Notes: generated from the sequence alone by a model not told the origin. A DNA stretch of 57,191 nucleotides from an uncultured Lachnospiraceae bacterium (GCA_949132985.1 CASCGD010000008.1:1-57191); one strand, 5' to 3'. Shown: positions 8,105 through 17,305, counted from the first letter of the stretch. Program-made: numbers and translations.

Positions 8105-9409
8105 TTAATAAAACACATGATTTCCGATGACATATCCGTCAATCGTTCCATTGTTCCTGCGAAAATACAAGTATGATACCGTGATATTGCCATTTAAGAC
8201 CTCCTGCGCAGCCTGTCTGCAAGTACCGTTTGCCCCTGCCGCCAGCCGTGCGGCAAAACGTCCGCTGGCCACGGGCGAAAACTGGCCCGGCTGATAGATA
8301 ACGCCCATAATCGTATTCGGAAAACTGCTGCTATGTACACGGTTCATCACGACACTGCCAACCGCAAGCTTACCCGCGTAAGGCTCGCCCTCCGCCTCAC
8401 ACTGGATGATCGCCGCAAGAAGCTCCAGATCCTCCGATGTAGTGGGCTGCTCAGGCTGCGGATCGGGTGCCGGGTCATCGGGCGCTGGCGGGTCATCCGT
8501 CTTCGGAGGCTGATTGTTTTCCTCATTTTTCTTGTTTTCCTCTTCCTCCCTGCGCCTTTTTTCCTCCTCACGCTTCTTCTTAAGCTCTTCCTCCTGACGC
8601 TTTATTTCATCCATCCGGGCCTTATCCTCGGCTGCCTTCTGTTCTTCCAGCGCCTCCTCATATGCCAGCTGCTCCTTCAGCTTGTCATCGAGGTCATTTA
8701 ACGCATCTGCCGCATCCTTTGCGGCGATGCCCGCCGCCTCCAGATCTCCTCTTGTATCCTTAATCAGCGCCGAGAGCCTGTCAAACTGCTCCTGCTGCTC
8801 TCCCATAAGCGCTACCAGCTCCTGCTTCTGCTCCTCCTGCAGCGTCTTTTTTTCCGCAAGCCCTGCAAGCAGCGCCTTATATTCCTCCAGCTGCTGCCTG
8901 TCATAGCTAACAACCTGTGCAAAATATTCTACCCGGTTCAAAAATTCACTCATGGACTGTGCGCCCAAAAACGATTCCAGCATGGAGGTATCCGAGTGCT
9001 CGTACATAAAACGTATGCGCACCTTCATCGATTCATACCGGTGCTCCCGCTTTTCTTCCATATCCGCAAGCTCCTCACCGGTAGCTTCGATCTGCGCGTT
9101 TTTCTTTTCGATGCGTCTTTCGATGTCCGTAAGTGCCTGCTGAACCTCCTCCAGATCCTGATTTAAGTCGTCCAGCTTTTCACCCAGCTCGCTTTTTTCT
9201 CTGTTTGCCTCATCCAGCCGTGACTTCGCCTGGGCACTCTTCTGCTGAAGCGCCTCGATGGCTGCGGCCGTCTCGTCGAGCTGTTGCTGCGTCGTCTCGT
9301 CCGCCAGCACAGGCAGCAGCCCCGGAAAGGCGAGCATCATAACCAACGCAAATAAACCGATTTTCTTATGTTCGTTTCGTTTGGGAATCTTATGTAAATG
9401 AACTGACAT
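8105..9409 (-). CDS. Secreted coiled-coil cell-wall hydrolase with SleB-like domain
   Basis: The 434-residue protein has an N-terminal signal segment (hydrophobic about 17-36, cleavage likely after VLA). A long coiled coil like PcsB/CwlO N-terminal domains spans about 40-270. A very charged E/K/R helix and a Pro/Asp linker (about 270-330) follow. The C-terminal domain (about 330-434) resembles the SleB/hydrolase-2 family: CEAEGEPYAGKLAVGSVVMNRV contains the expected catalytic Glu, and SGRFAARLAAG follows. It probably cleaves peptidoglycan outside the cell, with the coiled coil restraining activity as in PcsB; that restraint is inferred. A TATAAT -10 (9500-9495, minus strand) lies upstream. 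Confidence 0.85.
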   Translation of the reverse strand: MSVHLHKIPKRNEHKKIGLFALVMMLAFPGLLPVLADETTQQQLDETAAAIEALQQKSAQAKSRLDEANREKSELGEKLDDLNQDLEEVQQALTDIERRIEKKNAQIEATGEELADMEEKREHRYESMKVRIRFMYEHSDTSMLESFLGAQSMSEFLNRVEYFAQVVSYDRQQLEEYKALLAGLAEKKTLQEEQKQELVALMGEQQEQFDRLSALIKDTRGDLEAAGIAAKDAADALNDLDDKLKEQLAYEEALEEQKAAEDKARMDEIKRQEEELKKKREEEKRRREEEENKKNEENNQPPKTDDPPAPDDPAPDPQPEQPTTSEDLELLAAIIQCEAEGEPYAGKLAVGSVVMNRVHSSSFPNTIMGVIYQPGQFSPVASGRFAARLAAGANGTCRQAAQEVLNGNITVSYLYFRRNNGTIDGYVIGNHVFY

Positions 9410-9522
9410 ATGCTGTCTCCTGATGGTTTTAATAATCGCTAAGTGGCCAGGTATTACTCGCCCTAAGCTCGAAATTACCTCGCTAAGTGCTCATATTATA
9501 CCACACTCTGCGTGGGTTGGCA

Positions 9523-9551
9523 TTGTTTTTTTTTGATGATTGTGATATAAT
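9523..9551 (+). promoter_or_regulatory. Probable promoter of the degenerate HD-GYP gene
   Basis: TTGTTT, a 17-nt spacer and TATAAT lie 63 nt before the ATG at 9615. The -35 is weak and the -10 is consensus. The divergent gene has its own TATAAT at 9500-9495. Its leader holds the motif CGCTAAGTG twice (near 9437 and 9481), a possible operator. Confidence 0.5.
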
Positions 9552-9614
9552 GCGGATATTGTAGGACATTTCCTATACATATGAATAATAACAAGAAGAA
9601 GGGACTTAGGCACT

Positions 9615-10835
9615 ATGAAATTTTATAAACCGGAGGAACTCAAAGCGGGGATGCGCCTCGCCAAGCAAATATACAACAAACAGGGCGTTTTGCTTTACGA
9701 CCGCGGTTCTGCTCTCACTGAGCCGATCATTGCAAGCATACAAAATTTTAATCTGTTGGGTGTTCTGATTCTTGAACCGTCAGAACCTCTTCCTCCCATC
9801 TCCGACGAGGAGCGGGAGTTTGAGCAGCTGCAGACAGCCTATATGTTCCGTCTTCGGGATTGTCTGGTTGCCATCAGCAAAGGCAAGAACCCCGCGGATT
9901 TTCCTGCGCTGGTTTCCGCCATTTATGATCGTTTTGGCACCCTGGACCACCGCGCTTCTTTCTCGCAGACGATTCGAAGCAGTGAGGACTACAACTATAA
10001 GCACGCGGTCTGCCTTGCCATTTTGTCTGCCATGACCGCCCATCATCTGAATTTTACGCCGGAGGCGGCAGGCAGCCTGATCGCAGCCGCGCTTCTTGCC
10101 GATTTCGGTTACCTGTATGTGCCGAAACCCATTATGGAAAAGGATGAAGCCGATTTGAGCAGCACCGATCTTTTGTCCATCGAGCAGTATCGAACCAAGG
10201 CTTTTCAGCTGCTTTCACAGCAGACGAACCCTTATGGCCTCAGCACAGACACGTTTGTCGCTCTGACCGAGTTTTTGAAGGTTCCGCGCAGGGAAGACCC
10301 GGAGCTTGATATCAGCTCCTTCCATTTAAATACAAAGATTCTGATGGTGGTTGACAAATTCGACCGTATGACCGCCATGAGCCTCAACTATGAGCCGGTA
10401 ACTTCCATCAAGGCGCTGCGCTATCTGCAACAGAACAAAACACTCTACGACCCTTCCGTTGTGCATGCATTTTCACAGGCGCTGCAGTTTCTTCCGGCCG
10501 GGCAATGTGTCGTTTTGGGTTCGGACCTTCAGGGCCTTGTCATCGACGAAAATCCAGACGACCTCTTCCAGCCCATCGTGCTTGATTTTAAGACCAACCG
10601 GCTTCTCGACCTAAGCAACCCCAAGCTGCGTGCGGTCCTGGAAATAAATGATCTGATGACCTCCATGGACAGGCGCTATATCTGCGACGAGGAGACACTC
10701 AAGCAGTTCGTGCCGGATGAACGGCTCCAGGCCACAACCCGCCGTATCCGTTTGCGTCTGGAACGCGCAAAGAAACGCGAGGCTGCAAAAGCGGCACGTG
10801 CCGCAGCAGCCAGGTCAAGACAACAGGGTCAATAA
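9615..10835 (+). CDS. Degenerate HD-GYP-type protein, probably non-catalytic
   Basis: The N-terminal about 70 residues (MKFYKPEELKAGMRLAKQIY, LLYDRG) match the domain that precedes many HD-GYP phosphodiesterases. The middle follows the HD-GYP plan but key residues are lost. The HD dyad in AALLHDIGK is AALLADFGY, the HHE motif is replaced around VALTEFLKV, and GYP is absent. The late motif VDKFDRMTAMS...Y and LYDPSVV are kept. Cyclic-di-GMP hydrolysis is therefore unlikely; a binding or scaffold role is inferred. The C-terminus is a basic helix rich in Arg and Ala. It is monocistronic and converges on the glycosylase gene. Confidence 0.75.
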   Translation: MKFYKPEELKAGMRLAKQIYNKQGVLLYDRGSALTEPIIASIQNFNLLGVLILEPSEPLPPISDEEREFEQLQTAYMFRLRDCLVAISKGKNPADFPALVSAIYDRFGTLDHRASFSQTIRSSEDYNYKHAVCLAILSAMTAHHLNFTPEAAGSLIAAALLADFGYLYVPKPIMEKDEADLSSTDLLSIEQYRTKAFQLLSQQTNPYGLSTDTFVALTEFLKVPRREDPELDISSFHLNTKILMVVDKFDRMTAMSLNYEPVTSIKALRYLQQNKTLYDPSVVHAFSQALQFLPAGQCVVLGSDLQGLVIDENPDDLFQPIVLDFKTNRLLDLSNPKLRAVLEINDLMTSMDRRYICDEETLKQFVPDERLQATTRRIRLRLERAKKREAAKAARAAAARSRQQGQ

Positions 10836-10853
10836 CGTTCATCTCAAGACTTT

Positions 10854-11345
10854 TTAACTTTCGTTCCCTGCGATCTGCCGCCACGCCTCCACCAGACGCT
10901 CCACACTCCATGCCGCATTGGCAGGACTGGTGCTGGGGAGCTTTGTGGCGTTGCGGCCGGTCTGCCGGGCGAGATGCTTCTGATAGAGCTTATGGGATAT
11001 GGCTCCGTTGCAGTATATGTTTCGGATATCCGCCGTCGTGAAAATCGGTGTCAGGTCATTGGGCACCGCGTTTTTGATGCTGCTGTCGGCGGAGCCTTCA
11101 ATGTCGCAGCTCCCGATGACGTCCCACAGCGCAATATGATGCGCGTGCAGCATCGCCCGTTTTTCAGGGACCGTCTGCGGCATGGGGCAGCCGAATACCG
11201 CGGCAAGTACCTTCCAGAAGCGGTTCTGAGGATGCCCGTAAAAAAACTGCGCCTCCCGGGATTTTACCGACGGAAACGAACCGAGGATCAGAATCCGGGA
11301 CTGTCTGTCGTAGAGAGGCGGGATGGGATGCAGGATGTGTTCCAT
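10854..11345 (-). CDS. DNA-deoxyinosine (hypoxanthine) glycosylase, UDG superfamily
   Basis: The protein resembles family 6 uracil-DNA-glycosylase-fold enzymes that excise deaminated adenine (hypoxanthine) from DNA. Supporting motifs are ILGSFPSVKSREAQFFYGHP, QNRFWKVLAAVFG with the Asn critical in that family, and LPSTSPANAAWS near the C-terminus. The start at 11345 is chosen because AGGAGG is 8 nt away; the in-frame TTG at 11351 is too close. The gene starts 12 nt after the mnmA stop, probably as its operon partner. Confidence 0.85.
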   Translation of the reverse strand: MEHILHPIPPLYDRQSRILILGSFPSVKSREAQFFYGHPQNRFWKVLAAVFGCPMPQTVPEKRAMLHAHHIALWDVIGSCDIEGSADSSIKNAVPNDLTPIFTTADIRNIYCNGAISHKLYQKHLARQTGRNATKLPSTSPANAAWSVERLVEAWRQIAGNES

Positions 11346-11357
11346 TATCAATACCTC

Positions 11358-12449
11358 CTATACCGTTAAAATCGTGCCGCCGCCGACCACATTTTCTCCG
11401 TCGTAGAGAACAGCCGCCTGCCCGGTGGTGATGGCGCGCTGCGGCTCGTCAAAAGTCAGCCGCACCCTGCCCTCCTCCAACGCCTCGGCGGTCGCAGGCG
11501 CTTCTTTTGCGCGGTAACGGGTCTTTGCAGTGACGCGCACCGGTCTCGCCGGTTTCTCATATGCTATCCAGTTAAAATCATCTACCATACAGGTTTTTGT
11601 AAACAGCGCAGCCTCATCCGAGAGGATGACCTCGTTTTTCTCCATATCTTTCCGACACACGTAAAGCGGCGCCGGAAGCGCCAGCCCAAGTCCCTTCCGC
11701 TGTCCGATGGTATAGCGGATGATCCCTCTGTGCTCGCCTAATTTTCTGCCGTCCGTCGTCACGAAATCCCCCGGCGGATAGACCTTTCCCGTATAGCGGC
11801 TCATAAAGTCCGCATATTTTCCCTCCGGCACAAAGCAGATGTCCTGGCTATCATGCTTTTTCGCGTTGACAAAGCCGCGGGCGTCGGCCACCCGGCGGAC
11901 CTCATCCTTCGAGGAAAACTCCCCCAGCGGAAATACCGTGTGTTTTAACTGTTCCTGGGTCAGAAACGCCAGCACATAGCTCTGGTCCTTTGCGGCATTT
12001 TTCGCCTTTTTTAACAGCATCCTCCCGCTCACCGCATCCATTTCCACCCGGGCATAGTGACCGGTGACGATCAGATCACAGTCCAGCTCCCGTGCGCGCC
12101 GGAACAGCTTGTCAAACTTCATATAGCGGTTGCAGTCGATACACGGATTTGGCGTATCTCCCGCCTCATAAGCCGCCACAAAGCGGTCGATCACATTCAC
12201 CGCAAAATCCTCCTTGAAATTCAGGACATAGTATGACATGCCGAGCCTGCTGCACACCTTTCTGGCATCCTCGGTATCGGAAAGCGAGCAGCAGGCGCCC
12301 TCCCGCTCCATACCAACCGTCTCGTTTTCGTACAGCTTCATCGTGATTCCGATGCAGTCATAACCTTTTTCCACCATAAGCGCCGCGGCCACGGAGCTGT
12401 CCACTCCGCCGCTCATGGCAATCAACGCTTTTTTCCTATTTTCGCACAT
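11358..12449 (-). CDS. mnmA: tRNA-specific 2-thiouridylase
   Basis: MnmA thiolates uridine 34 of Lys, Glu and Gln tRNAs using ATP and a persulfide sulfur. The 363 residues show the PP-loop SGGVDSS (13-19), catalytic Cys103 in NPCIDCNRYMKFD, the GHYAR motif and the second catalytic Cys205 in SQDICFVPEG. The C-terminal beta-barrel contains IGQRKGLG and LYDGENVVGGG. It is likely co-transcribed with the downstream glycosylase. The upstream 255-nt gap is shared with a divergent small gene. Confidence 0.95.
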   Translation of the reverse strand: MCENRKKALIAMSGGVDSSVAAALMVEKGYDCIGITMKLYENETVGMEREGACCSLSDTEDARKVCSRLGMSYYVLNFKEDFAVNVIDRFVAAYEAGDTPNPCIDCNRYMKFDKLFRRARELDCDLIVTGHYARVEMDAVSGRMLLKKAKNAAKDQSYVLAFLTQEQLKHTVFPLGEFSSKDEVRRVADARGFVNAKKHDSQDICFVPEGKYADFMSRYTGKVYPPGDFVTTDGRKLGEHRGIIRYTIGQRKGLGLALPAPLYVCRKDMEKNEVILSDEAALFTKTCMVDDFNWIAYEKPARPVRVTAKTRYRAKEAPATAEALEEGRVRLTFDEPQRAITTGQAAVLYDGENVVGGGTILTV

Positions 12450-12622
12450 ACAAACATTCCTTTACTAAAACCGTCCAACGAGCTTCAAAATCTTTCGGCC
12501 CATCAGTACATATAAAAATGCTACCACAGATTCCTGCGTACGGCAATTGACTTTTTTAAAGCTTTCGGAAAATTTGCACTTCCAGGCGAATCCAAGAAAT
12601 CCAATGTGTATGGCATTACATC

Positions 12623-12651
12623 TTTACATCTCAGGCATAGTTTGTTATACT
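12623..12651 (+). promoter_or_regulatory. Sigma-A promoter of small gene 12705
   Basis: TTTACA (12623-12628), a 17-nt spacer and TATACT (12646-12651) match the consensus well and lie 53 nt before the start codon. Confidence 0.75.
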
Positions 12652-12704
12652 TGGCGTACAAAGACACAAAAAACGACAGTCAAAAAGAAAGCAGGCGATC
12701 GTAC

Positions 12705-12887
12705 ATGGCCGAGGGTGAAATGTTAAAATTATCAGTCGAGGAGTTTTCAAGATTACAGAGATATATGTTATTATCCGACAAAAATTCAGAAGCCTATCAA
12801 TCAATGAAGGAGCGTTATATCGAGTTGAAAGTAATCCTTTCTTTTTCCGGTGTAAATCTGACCGAGCTTGACAGAATCAAAGAATAA
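12705..12887 (+). CDS. Conserved 60-residue protein of unknown function (paralogue 1)
   Basis: I do not recognise the family. The start at 12705 gives exactly 60 residues, matching the paralogue at 51758-51940. They share EEFSRLQ-YML, AY-MK-RY-ELKVIL, and G-NLT--D-IKE at the very end. The protein is charged and likely all-helical, with no membrane segment or Cys. The leader GAAAGCAGG-GATCGTA precedes both ATGs, with only a weak Shine-Dalgarno. It has its own promoter and a strong terminator, so it is a stand-alone transcript. Size suggests a small regulator or protein-binding factor, but nothing in the sequence proves it. Confidence 0.8.
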   Translation: MAEGEMLKLSVEEFSRLQRYMLLSDKNSEAYQSMKERYIELKVILSFSGVNLTELDRIKE

Positions 12888-12898
12888 CACAAATTCAG

Positions 12899-12941
12899 GG
12901 TGTAAAGTCTATTCCATCAATAGGCTTTACACCTTATTTAT
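12899..12941 (+). terminator. Terminator after small gene 12705
   Basis: A 14-15-bp stem (GGTGTAAAGTCTATT / AATAGGCTTTACACC) with a 5-nt loop is followed by TTATTTAT. It separates the small gene from carB. Confidence 0.8.
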
Positions 12942-12995
12942 GCGCAGGAGAAACCTTCTGCCTTAACCATCATTTAATTTTTAAGGAGATAAACT

Positions 12996-15900
12996 ATGCC
13001 CAAAAGAACAGACATCAACAAGGTACTCATCATTGGCTCCGGCCCGATCATCATCGGACAGGCGTGCGAGTTCGACTACTCCGGCACGCAGGCGTGCAAG
13101 GCGCTGCGAAAGCTCGGCTATGAGATCGTGCTCGTCAACTCCAACCCTGCCACCATCATGACCGATCCGGAAGTCGCAGACGTGACCTACATCGAGCCGT
13201 TAAACGTGAGCCGCCTCGAACAGATCATTGCAAAAGAGCGCCCGGACGCACTGCTGCCAAACCTCGGCGGACAGTCCGGCCTAAACCTCTGCGCGGAGCT
13301 GGCGGGCGCAGGTGTTCTCGAAAAGTACGGCGTGAGGGTCATCGGTGTCCAGGTGGACGCCATTGAGCGCGGCGAGGACCGCATCGAATTTAAAAAATCC
13401 ATGGACGCCATCGGCGTTGAGATGGCGCGAAGCGAGGTTTCCTACAGTGTGGAGGAAGCCCTCGCCATCGCAGATAGGCTCGGCTATCCGGTCGTCTTAC
13501 GCCCCGCCTACACCATGGGTGGCGCAGGCGGCGGCCTTGTATATAATAAGGAAGAATTGAAAACCGTGTGTGCCCGAGGCTTACAGGCAAGTCTCGTAGG
13601 ACAGGTTCTGGTGGAAGAGTCCATTCTGGGCTGGGAGGAGCTTGAGCTTGAGGTCGTGCGCGACTGCGAAGGCAACATGATCACGGTCTGCTTCATCGAA
13701 AACATTGACCCGATGGGCACTCACACCGGTGATTCCTTCTGCTCCGCGCCGATGCTCACCATCTCAAAAGAGCTGCAAAACCGCCTGCAGGAGCAGGCGT
13801 ACCGCATCGTTGAGTCCGTCAAGGTTATCGGCGGCACAAACGTACAGTTTGCACACGACCCGGTTTCTGACCGCATCGTCGTCATCGAGATCAACCCCCG
13901 CACCTCCCGCTCCTCCGCACTGGCCAGCAAAGCGACGGGCTTCCCCATCGCGCTTGTCTCCGCGATGCTGGCGGCAGGGCTGACCTTAAAGGACATCGAG
14001 TGCGGCAAGTACGGCACACTGGACAAGTATGTCCCCGGAGGAGATTATATCGTCATTAAATTTGCGCGTTGGGCCTTTGAAAAATTCAAGGGTGTCGAGG
14101 ACAAGCTCGGCACACAGATGCGCGCGGTCGGCGAGGTCATGAGCATCGGAAAGACCTACAAGGAGGCATTCCAGAAAGCGATCCGTTCCCTTGAGACCGG
14201 ACGCTACGGACTCGGCTACGCAAAGGACTACAACACAAAAACGAAGGAGCAGCTTCTGCTCATGCTCGCCCACCCCTCCAGCGACCGCCATTTTATCATG
14301 TACGAGGCGCTGCGAAAGGGCGCGGACGTAGATGAGATCCACAACATCACAAAGGTAAAGCACTATTTTGTGGAGCAGATGAAGGAGCTTGTGGAGGAGG
14401 AAGAAGCGCTCGCCGCACACAAGGGTGCTCTCCCCTCAGATGAGGCCCTTATCCTTGCCAAGAAGAATGGATTTTCCGACAAATATTTAAGTCAGATTTT
14501 ACAAATAGACGAATCCGCCATTCGAACCCGCCGCATAGCGCTGGGCGTGGAGGAGGCATGGGAGGGCGTGCATGTCAGCGGCACAAAAGACAGTGCGTAC
14601 TATTACTCCACCTACAACGCCCCCGACAAAAACCCGGTAAACACCGACCGGCCGAAAATCATGATCCTGGGAGGCGGCCCGAACCGCATCGGCCAAGGCA
14701 TCGAATTCGACTACTGCTGCGTACACGCTGCGCTGGCGCTCAAAAAGCTGGGCTTTGAGACGATCATCGTCAACTGCAATCCCGAGACGGTGTCCACCGA
14801 CTACGACACGTCCGACAAGCTCTACTTTGAGCCGCTCACCCTGGAGGATGTTTTAAGCATCTATCACAAGGAACAGCCCCTGGGCGTCATCGCACAGTTT
14901 GGCGGGCAGACACCGTTGAATCTGGCGGCGGAGCTTGAGAAAAACGGCGTGAAGATCCTCGGCACCTCCCCCGCCGTCATCGATCTGGCGGAGGACCGCG
15001 ACCAGTTCCGCGCCATGATGGATAAGCTCGGCATTCCCATGCCTGAGGCGGGCATGGCGACCACCGTCGACGAGGCGACCGCCATCGCGAATGAAATCGG
15101 CTATCCCGTCATGGTCCGTCCCTCCTACGTACTCGGCGGTCGCGGCATGGAGGTGGTCTACGACGACGAGAGCATGACGGAATACATGCGCGCCGCAGTC
15201 GGCGTGACGCCCGACCGCCCGATCCTGATTGACCGTTTCTTAAATCACGCTTTAGAATGTGAAGCAGATGCCATCAGTGACGGCTCCCATGCGTTTGTGC
15301 CTGCCGTTATGGAGCATATCGAGCTTGCCGGCGTCCACTCGGGCGACAGCGCCTGCATCATCCCCTCCGTGCATATCAAAGAGGAGCATGTGCAGACAAT
15401 CCGGGAGTACACAAAAAAGATTGCGGAGGAAATGCACGTCAAAGGTCTTATGAACATGCAGTACGCCATTGAGAACGATACGGTTTACGTGCTCGAAGCA
15501 AATCCGCGGGCTTCCCGCACTGTGCCGCTGGTTTCCAAGGTGGCCGGCATCCGCATGGTGCCGCTGGCAACCGACATCATCACCGGCGAACTAACCGGGC
15601 GCCCGTCCCCCGTACCCGCGTTAAAGGAACAGGAGATCCCCTACTACGGCGTGAAGGAGGCAGTATTCCCCTTCAACATGTTCCCGGAGGTAGACCCGCT
15701 GCTCGGCCCCGAGATGCGCTCCACCGGAGAAGTTCTAGGACTCTCCACCTACTACGGCGAAGCCTTCTACAAGGCGCAGGAGGCGACCCAGACAAGGCTT
15801 CCCTTAAAGGGCACCGTGCTCATCTCCGTCAACAAAGGGGACAAGCCCGAGGTTACGGACATCGCGAAGAGCTTTGAGAAAGCGGGCTTCCATATTCTCG

Positions 15901-16220
15901 CCACCGGGAAAACGTACCAGACGATCACCGCAGCCGGCATCCCCGCCGAGCGCGTAAACAAGCTCTATGAGGGACGTCCAAACATCCTCGATATGATCAC
16001 AAACGGAAAGATTGACCTGATTGTCAACTCGCCCAGCGGCAAGAACAGTATCCACGACGACAGCTATCTGCGCAAAGCCGCAATTAAGGCGAAAATACCT
16101 TACGTGACCACCATCGCTGCCGCAAAGGCTACCGTCAAGGGCATCCTCTATGTACAGCAGCACGGAAACGGGGAAGTGAAATCGCTTCAGGAGATTCATA
16201 GAGAAATCCGGGATAAATAA
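12996..16220 (+). CDS. carB: Carbamoyl-phosphate synthase large subunit
   Basis: CarB makes carbamoyl phosphate from bicarbonate, ATP and ammonia for arginine and pyrimidine synthesis. The 1074-residue length is full. Two homologous halves are visible: GSGPIIIGQACEFDYSGTQA near residue 15 and GGGPNRIGQGIEFDYCCVHA near 560. Each is followed by an ATP-grasp domain (RPAYTMGGAGGG; RPSYVLGGRGMEVV). A C-terminal MGS-like regulatory domain starts about 935 (GTVLISVNKGDKPE). The ATG follows AAGGAGA. carA, the amidotransferase subunit, is not adjacent: the upstream gene is the 60-residue protein behind a terminator. CarA is presumably elsewhere. Confidence 0.96.
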   Translation: MPKRTDINKVLIIGSGPIIIGQACEFDYSGTQACKALRKLGYEIVLVNSNPATIMTDPEVADVTYIEPLNVSRLEQIIAKERPDALLPNLGGQSGLNLCAELAGAGVLEKYGVRVIGVQVDAIERGEDRIEFKKSMDAIGVEMARSEVSYSVEEALAIADRLGYPVVLRPAYTMGGAGGGLVYNKEELKTVCARGLQASLVGQVLVEESILGWEELELEVVRDCEGNMITVCFIENIDPMGTHTGDSFCSAPMLTISKELQNRLQEQAYRIVESVKVIGGTNVQFAHDPVSDRIVVIEINPRTSRSSALASKATGFPIALVSAMLAAGLTLKDIECGKYGTLDKYVPGGDYIVIKFARWAFEKFKGVEDKLGTQMRAVGEVMSIGKTYKEAFQKAIRSLETGRYGLGYAKDYNTKTKEQLLLMLAHPSSDRHFIMYEALRKGADVDEIHNITKVKHYFVEQMKELVEEEEALAAHKGALPSDEALILAKKNGFSDKYLSQILQIDESAIRTRRIALGVEEAWEGVHVSGTKDSAYYYSTYNAPDKNPVNTDRPKIMILGGGPNRIGQGIEFDYCCVHAALALKKLGFETIIVNCNPETVSTDYDTSDKLYFEPLTLEDVLSIYHKEQPLGVIAQFGGQTPLNLAAELEKNGVKILGTSPAVIDLAEDRDQFRAMMDKLGIPMPEAGMATTVDEATAIANEIGYPVMVRPSYVLGGRGMEVVYDDESMTEYMRAAVGVTPDRPILIDRFLNHALECEADAISDGSHAFVPAVMEHIELAGVHSGDSACIIPSVHIKEEHVQTIREYTKKIAEEMHVKGLMNMQYAIENDTVYVLEANPRASRTVPLVSKVAGIRMVPLATDIITGELTGRPSPVPALKEQEIPYYGVKEAVFPFNMFPEVDPLLGPEMRSTGEVLGLSTYYGEAFYKAQEATQTRLPLKGTVLISVNKGDKPEVTDIAKSFEKAGFHILATGKTYQTITAAGIPAERVNKLYEGRPNILDMITNGKIDLIVNSPSGKNSIHDDSYLRKAAIKAKIPYVTTIAAAKATVKGILYVQQHGNGEVKSLQEIHREIRDK

Positions 16221-16274
16221 GAAGATCGACAAGGTTTTAAAAAGTTAGGAACTGTCCAGAAATAACTTTTAAAT

Positions 16275-16322
16275 AAAGCGCCGCCGAATCATCTCTTTCG
16301 ATGCTCCGGCAGCGCTTTTATT
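16275..16322 (+). terminator. Terminator after carB
   Basis: AAAGCGCCGCCG pairs with CGGCAGCGCTTT across an approximately 19-nt loop and is followed by TTTTATTT. It lies 55 nt past the carB stop. Confidence 0.75.
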
Positions 16323-16399
16323 TACCGAAAAGCCGACCGTTTGGTTCCCGCGCCAGGCTGCGGTCACTTATCAGTTCAGCCTACGGCTTCACTATTATA

Positions 16400-17239
16400 T
16401 TACTTCAACAACTCCATCATTCCGTCAAACGCGCTGTGATCCACACCGTAAAATGCTCCGGCATCGGCCGCAGCCGCTTTTTCCGGCTCAATGGGGAGTT
16501 TTGCAAACACAGGGATCCCGAGTTCCCCAGCCACCTCCTCCACATGGCTCTCACCGAATACCGGTATCTTCTTTCCGCAATCAGGGCACGACAGATAACT
16601 GAAATTCTCCACAACACCCAGCACCGGAACCTTCATCATCTCTGCCATGTTATAGGCTTTTTTCACAATCATCCGCACCAGCTCCTGGGGGGATGTGACA
16701 ATGACAACACCGTCTACCGGAAGCGACTGGAACACGGTCAGCGGCACGTCCCCGGTTCCGGGCGGCATGTCCACCAGAAGATAATCCAGCTCTCCCCAGA
16801 CTACATCCGTCCAGAACTGCTTCACCGCCCCGGCGATCACCGGGCCGCGCCAGATCACCGGCTGCTCCTCATCCTCGATCAGCAGATTGATGGACATGAT
16901 GGGAATACCCTGATCGGATTCCAGGGGGATAATGCCCTTCTCACTCCCAAAGGCCGTCCCGTGCACTCCAAGCATTTTCGGAATGGAAGGACCCGTGATA
17001 TCCGCGTCCAATATGCCCACCCGGTAACCTGCCTTGTGCATCGCACAGGCGAGGGATGCGGTTACAAATGATTTGCCGACGCCGCCCTTGCCGCTGATAA
17101 CGCCGATCACCTTCCCGACAGAAGAATACCGGTTCAATTCCTCCAAAAATGAGTTCTGTCCGCCATTCTTGCTCGGGCAGCCCTCACAGCTTTCCCTGGT
17201 ACAGCTCCCTGCGCTTTTGCATGATTCATTTTCTGCCAT
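16400..17239 (-). CDS. Mrp/NBP35-family ATP-binding Fe-S carrier
   Basis: P-loop ATPases of this family bind and transfer iron-sulfur clusters. The deviant Walker A is SGKGGVGKS (about 49-57). Switch motifs ILDADITGPSIPKMLG and LLVDMPPGTGD follow, and a CPDC motif (about 222-225) can bridge a cluster between subunits. The N-terminus also has C-x5-C-x4-C-x2-C (Cys7, 13, 18, 21), resembling the NBP35-type ferredoxin-like motif. The start at 17239 has AAGGAG 7 nt upstream; earlier ATGs at 17260 and 17245 do not. It is transcribed alone, convergent with carB. Confidence 0.92.
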   Translation of the reverse strand: MAENESCKSAGSCTRESCEGCPSKNGGQNSFLEELNRYSSVGKVIGVISGKGGVGKSFVTASLACAMHKAGYRVGILDADITGPSIPKMLGVHGTAFGSEKGIIPLESDQGIPIMSINLLIEDEEQPVIWRGPVIAGAVKQFWTDVVWGELDYLLVDMPPGTGDVPLTVFQSLPVDGVVIVTSPQELVRMIVKKAYNMAEMMKVPVLGVVENFSYLSCPDCGKKIPVFGESHVEEVAGELGIPVFAKLPIEPEKAAAADAGAFYGVDHSAFDGMMELLK

Positions 17240-17305
17240 TTTCATTCTCCTTTTATCCATATTATAAGCTCAATATGCACGGCTGTACAGGAAATACACG
17301 CTTCC

